From contig NZ_JAHKPT010000035.1 in NCBI RefSeq assembly GCF_018860635.1, positions 374,241-438,240 on the forward strand: 64,000 nt of DNA, given 5' to 3'. The notes under the pieces are model-generated. The model ran no database searches. It was not told the DNA's origin and saw only the letters and a program-made list of their open reading frames with translations. Both the position numbers and the translations under genes were made by a program. Each line of letters begins with the position of its first letter. Within the stretch, counting starts at the first letter, position 1. The stretch comes from Aliiglaciecola lipolytica (GTDB lineage: Bacteria > Pseudomonadota > Gammaproteobacteria > Enterobacterales > Alteromonadaceae). This document shows, piece after piece, positions 61,452 through 64,000 of this stretch.

Positions 61452-62996
61452 ATGACTGACATTCAGCAAGATGAAAACAAATTGATTGCGGAACGCCGCA
61501 GTAAACTAGAACAAATTCGGAGCGAATGCAGCTCTAATGGTTTTCCAAATTCATTTAGACGTGAATTTTATAGCCAAGATTTACAGAACGAGTTTGGAGA
61601 GCACGAAAAAGAAGCCCTTGCTGACTTGGGTAAAGTGGTTAGTATCGCTGGACGTATACTCGCCAAACGTGGTCCATTTTTATTATTACAAGACATGAAA
61701 GGGCGTATTCAATCTTACGCTGCCAAAGATACCCAAAAAGATATTAAAGCCCGATACGGTAGCTTGGATATTGGTGACATTATTGGTGTAAAAGGCGTCT
61801 TACATAAATCTGGTAAAGGCGACTTGTATGTCAATATGGATGAATATCAGTTGCTCACAAAGTCATTGCGTCCATTGCCTGAAAAGTTCCACGGCTTGGC
61901 TGATCAAGAAACCAAATATCGTCAGCGTTATGTTGATCTGATCACTAATACGCAAACTCGTGATACTTTCATGATCCGCAGTAAAATTGTTACTGGTATC
62001 CGTAATTTCTTAACTGAAAGAAATTACATGGAAGTCGAAACGCCAATGCTTCAAGTGATTCCTGGTGGGGCTACAGCGAAACCTTTTGTCACTCATCATA
62101 ATGCGCTCGATATTGACATGTACCTACGTATTGCGCCTGAACTTTATTTGAAGCGTCTAGTGGTCGGTGGTTTTGAACGTGTGTTTGAAATTAACAGAAA
62201 CTTCCGTAATGAAGGTTTATCGACACGTCACAATCCTGAATTCACCATGCTTGAGTTTTATCAGGCGTATGCCGATTATCATGATTTGATGAATTTGACC
62301 GAAGACATGTTGCGCACTCTGGCGCAGGATGTATTGGGTAGCACTATTATTAAAAGTACTGAAAAAGACGTTGAAGGCAACGTTATTAGTGAGATCGAAT
62401 ATGACTTCGGTCAACCTTTCGAACGCCTGACTATGAATGACGCTGTCTTAAAATATTGGCCTGAAGCCAATGAAGCGGCAATTAAAGATCCAGAAAATCA
62501 TTTGGATGAACTAAAAGCCATGGCGAAACAGCTGAATATCAAAGAACCTGAAGTGGATGGTATTTGGGGAGCGGGTAAGTACTTGTGTGAAATCTTTGAA
62601 GCAACCGCAGAAGAGAAATTAATCCAACCTACTTTTATCACCGCCTATCCATGGGAAGTTTCACCTTTGGCTCGCCGTAACGATGAAAATCACTTTGTTA
62701 CCGATAGATTTGAGTTTTTTGTAGGTGGACGTGAGTTAGCCAATGGATTCTCGGAATTGAATGATTCTGAAGATCAAGCTGCACGATTTAAAAAGCAAGT
62801 AGAAGAAAAAGATGCTGGGGATGATGAAGCCATGCATTTTGATGAAGATTACATTACGGCACTTGAGTATGGTCTTCCACCTACTGCTGGCGAAGGGATT
62901 GGTATCGATCGCTTGGTCATGTTATTCACTGATAGTCCAACTATTAAAGACGTTATTTTATTCCCGCATATGAAGCCTCAGGCTCCACAGGAATAA
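61452..62996 (+). CDS. lysS: Lysyl-tRNA synthetase (class II)
   Basis: A 514-residue class II synthetase. The N-terminal OB-fold anticodon domain ([20 protein letters not shown]) covers about residues 60-170. Motif 2 is [15 protein letters not shown] and motif 3 [15 protein letters not shown] near the end. It charges tRNA-Lys. It follows prfB by 44 bases, the same prfB-lysS order as in many enterobacteria, so they are probably co-transcribed. A strong terminator lies at 63015-63056. Confidence 0.97.
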   Translation: MTDIQQDENKLIAERRSKLEQIRSECSSNGFPNSFRREFYSQDLQNEFGEHEKEALADLGKVVSIAGRILAKRGPFLLLQDMKGRIQSYAAKDTQKDIKARYGSLDIGDIIGVKGVLHKSGKGDLYVNMDEYQLLTKSLRPLPEKFHGLADQETKYRQRYVDLITNTQTRDTFMIRSKIVTGIRNFLTERNYMEVETPMLQVIPGGATAKPFVTHHNALDIDMYLRIAPELYLKRLVVGGFERVFEINRNFRNEGLSTRHNPEFTMLEFYQAYADYHDLMNLTEDMLRTLAQDVLGSTIIKSTEKDVEGNVISEIEYDFGQPFERLTMNDAVLKYWPEANEAAIKDPENHLDELKAMAKQLNIKEPEVDGIWGAGKYLCEIFEATAEEKLIQPTFITAYPWEVSPLARRNDENHFVTDRFEFFVGGRELANGFSELNDSEDQAARFKKQVEEKDAGDDEAMHFDEDYITALEYGLPPTAGEGIGIDRLVMLFTDSPTIKDVILFPHMKPQAPQE

Positions 62997-63014
62997 GTTT
63001 AAAGTATGGATCAG

Positions 63015-63056
63015 ATAGAGACTTATTATTTAAAGGTAATAAGTCTCTATTTTTTT
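63015..63056 (+). terminator. Terminator of lysS overlapping panE 3' end
   Basis: A perfect 14-bp stem (ATAGAGACTTATTA / TAATAAGTCTCTAT), 8-base loop, then T6. It lies 18 bases after lysS; the right half encodes the last residues and stop of the converging panE gene. It probably works for both strands. Confidence 0.92.
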
Positions 63057-63914
63057 GACCTGCTCAAACAACTCGTTGTTGAATGGCACTGGTATCGATA
63101 ATTGTTTTCCTTGGCTAACCACATAGCCACTAATATTTTCAATTTCTGTTTTGCGTTTATACTGCACATCTTGATGCATTGAAGAATAATTGCCTGCTGT
63201 TTTTTCAATAATTGCCATACAATTAGCGAACAATTCCTGCTGTGTTACCGCTAAATTTACAGCATTCATGAGCGTCGAAATTTCCTTAGTGACACCCATA
63301 ATTGTGCTGCGATATGGTTGTTTAGCTAATTCACCATTGGCAACGTTATGAATCGCGGTAAGTGGATTAATCACTGAGTTTACCGCTAATTTTCGCCACA
63401 AAATCTGTAAAATATCTTTATGCCAACTGCAGGGCGGCAATAGCTTTTCAAATACTTGTTGGTAACCCAAGTTATCGTCGCTGTTTCTTAACCATCCAGC
63501 TTGAGTTGCACCTATTCCTGTTACATTTAAGCCATCATACTGGGGTTTAAATGCTCCATAACTCGTGGTCGCAACTAAAATCGGATTGTTTGGTAACAAC
63601 TCCAAAATCTGTGCATGATCCACCATCCCATTGTGCAACAAAACCAACGGGACCTCAGCGCTCAATTGCGACTTAAATTGCCCGATAGCTGGAATGATTT
63701 GATAGGCCTTGAGTGGCAAAATGAATAAGCCTTGCTCAATAGTATCACTGCTACGCTGATAAACTGGGCGCAGTATTTCTTGTTGATGTACAGTCTGGCA
63801 ACGTATTTCTGATGGCGATTGATTGCGCACTACAATACGATAATCAAATTGCAAGTGGTGGCATTGCAAGGCCAATAAGTTACCTATTGCACCATTGCCT
63901 ACTATAGTCAGCAT
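63030..63914 (-). CDS. panE: 2-dehydropantoate 2-reductase (ketopantoate reductase, PanE/ApbA)
   Basis: About 294 residues; start chosen at MLTIVGNGAIGN (63914), because GGAGCGGGG precedes it, whereas the longer frame to 63971 adds a non-conserved leader. NADPH-binding GNGAIGNLLALQ at the N-terminus; the conserved lysine/asparagine region is ILWRKLAVNSVINPLTAI near residue 175, and the C-terminal SMHQDVQYKRKTEIENISGY contains the catalytic-site pattern. It reduces ketopantoate in coenzyme A biosynthesis. Confidence 0.92.
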   Translation of the reverse strand: MLTIVGNGAIGNLLALQCHHLQFDYRIVVRNQSPSEIRCQTVHQQEILRPVYQRSSDTIEQGLFILPLKAYQIIPAIGQFKSQLSAEVPLVLLHNGMVDHAQILELLPNNPILVATTSYGAFKPQYDGLNVTGIGATQAGWLRNSDDNLGYQQVFEKLLPPCSWHKDILQILWRKLAVNSVINPLTAIHNVANGELAKQPYRSTIMGVTKEISTLMNAVNLAVTQQELFANCMAIIEKTAGNYSSMHQDVQYKRKTEIENISGYVVSQGKQLSIPVPFNNELFEQVKKIETYYL

Positions 63915-64000
63915 TAAACCCCGCTCCGCCACGCTTGATAAATCCGAATGGCTATTTCGATAATTAGGCACGCTACAGAAATACCAATAATATCAGCATA

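Noticed and set aside
1-64000. CRISPR arrays, rRNA, tRNA and complete insertion sequences
   Set aside because: No spaced direct repeats, no rRNA-like or cloverleaf sequence and no intact transposase were seen by eye; a tRNA scan was not run.

Overview
The window reads as a chromosomal segment of a marine, polysaccharide-degrading gammaproteobacterium, most likely of the Alteromonadales (Paraglaciecola/Pseudoalteromonas type; genus is my inference). The grounds are AT-rich coding sequence, a very large TonB-dependent receptor next to SapC/cupin/flavin-halogenase genes, several GH10 xylanases, and a housekeeping block (prfC, argS, prfB with a programmed frameshift, lysS, panE) at the right end. 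No rRNA, tRNA, CRISPR array or intact insertion sequence was seen.

Layout. (1) 1-6996: a SapC, cupin-like and halogenase run whose first gene is cut by the window edge, then DUF6445 and ThuA-like genes, and a divergent pair of secreted SMP-30 lactonase and GH10 xylanase. (2) About 7230-7602: a decayed LuxR/NarL-type regulator. (3) 7690-16906: an acid-sugar module with a DUF1537 kinase and OtnC-like decarboxylase facing an isopropylmalate-dehydrogenase-like enzyme, a TctCBA transporter, a Gfo/Idh oxidoreductase and a cytosolic SMP-30 lactonase. (4) 16936-25715: a Weimberg (oxidative pentose) block with GH43 xylosidase, xylonate dehydratase XylD, 2-keto-3-deoxyxylonate dehydratase XylX, a ketoglutarate-semialdehyde dehydrogenase, a GPH sugar symporter and a 2-hydroxyacid dehydrogenase. 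(5) 26106-29963: secreted kelch and nucleoside-hydrolase-like proteins and two regulators, LacI and GntR. (6) 30394-36922: the TonB receptor and a second SapC/cupin/halogenase trio, followed by a GH3 remnant. (7) 37510-43700: a GH26-like lipoprotein, two more GH10 xylanases and a periplasmic cupin. (8) 43759-55074: a broken aldose epimerase, transketolase, transaldolase, xylose isomerase, xylulokinase, a Gfo/Idh enzyme, a second GH43 and a LacI-type XylR. (9) 55577-56646: a mobile mystery A/B (HTH/Fic) pair. (10) 56764-64000: core translation genes and panE.

How it works together. Secreted GH10 enzymes, with the GH26-like enzyme as a possible helper, cut xylan. The TonB receptor imports oligosaccharides, the GPH symporter moves them across the inner membrane, and the GH43 enzymes release pentoses. 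Two complete-looking routes then compete for xylose: isomerase/pentose phosphate (xylA, xylB, tal, tkt) and the oxidative Weimberg route (xylD, xylX, semialdehyde dehydrogenase). Each has its own apparent LacI-type regulator and operator. A third operator class, a perfect ATGTATACAT palindrome fitting the GntR regulator, ties the acid-sugar kinase operon, the LacI gene and the TonB receptor into one regulon. A fourth, ATAGTC-N5-GACTAT, is shared by xylanase promoters.

All calls come from reading translations and motifs by eye. No database search was run, so substrate assignments below family level are inference.
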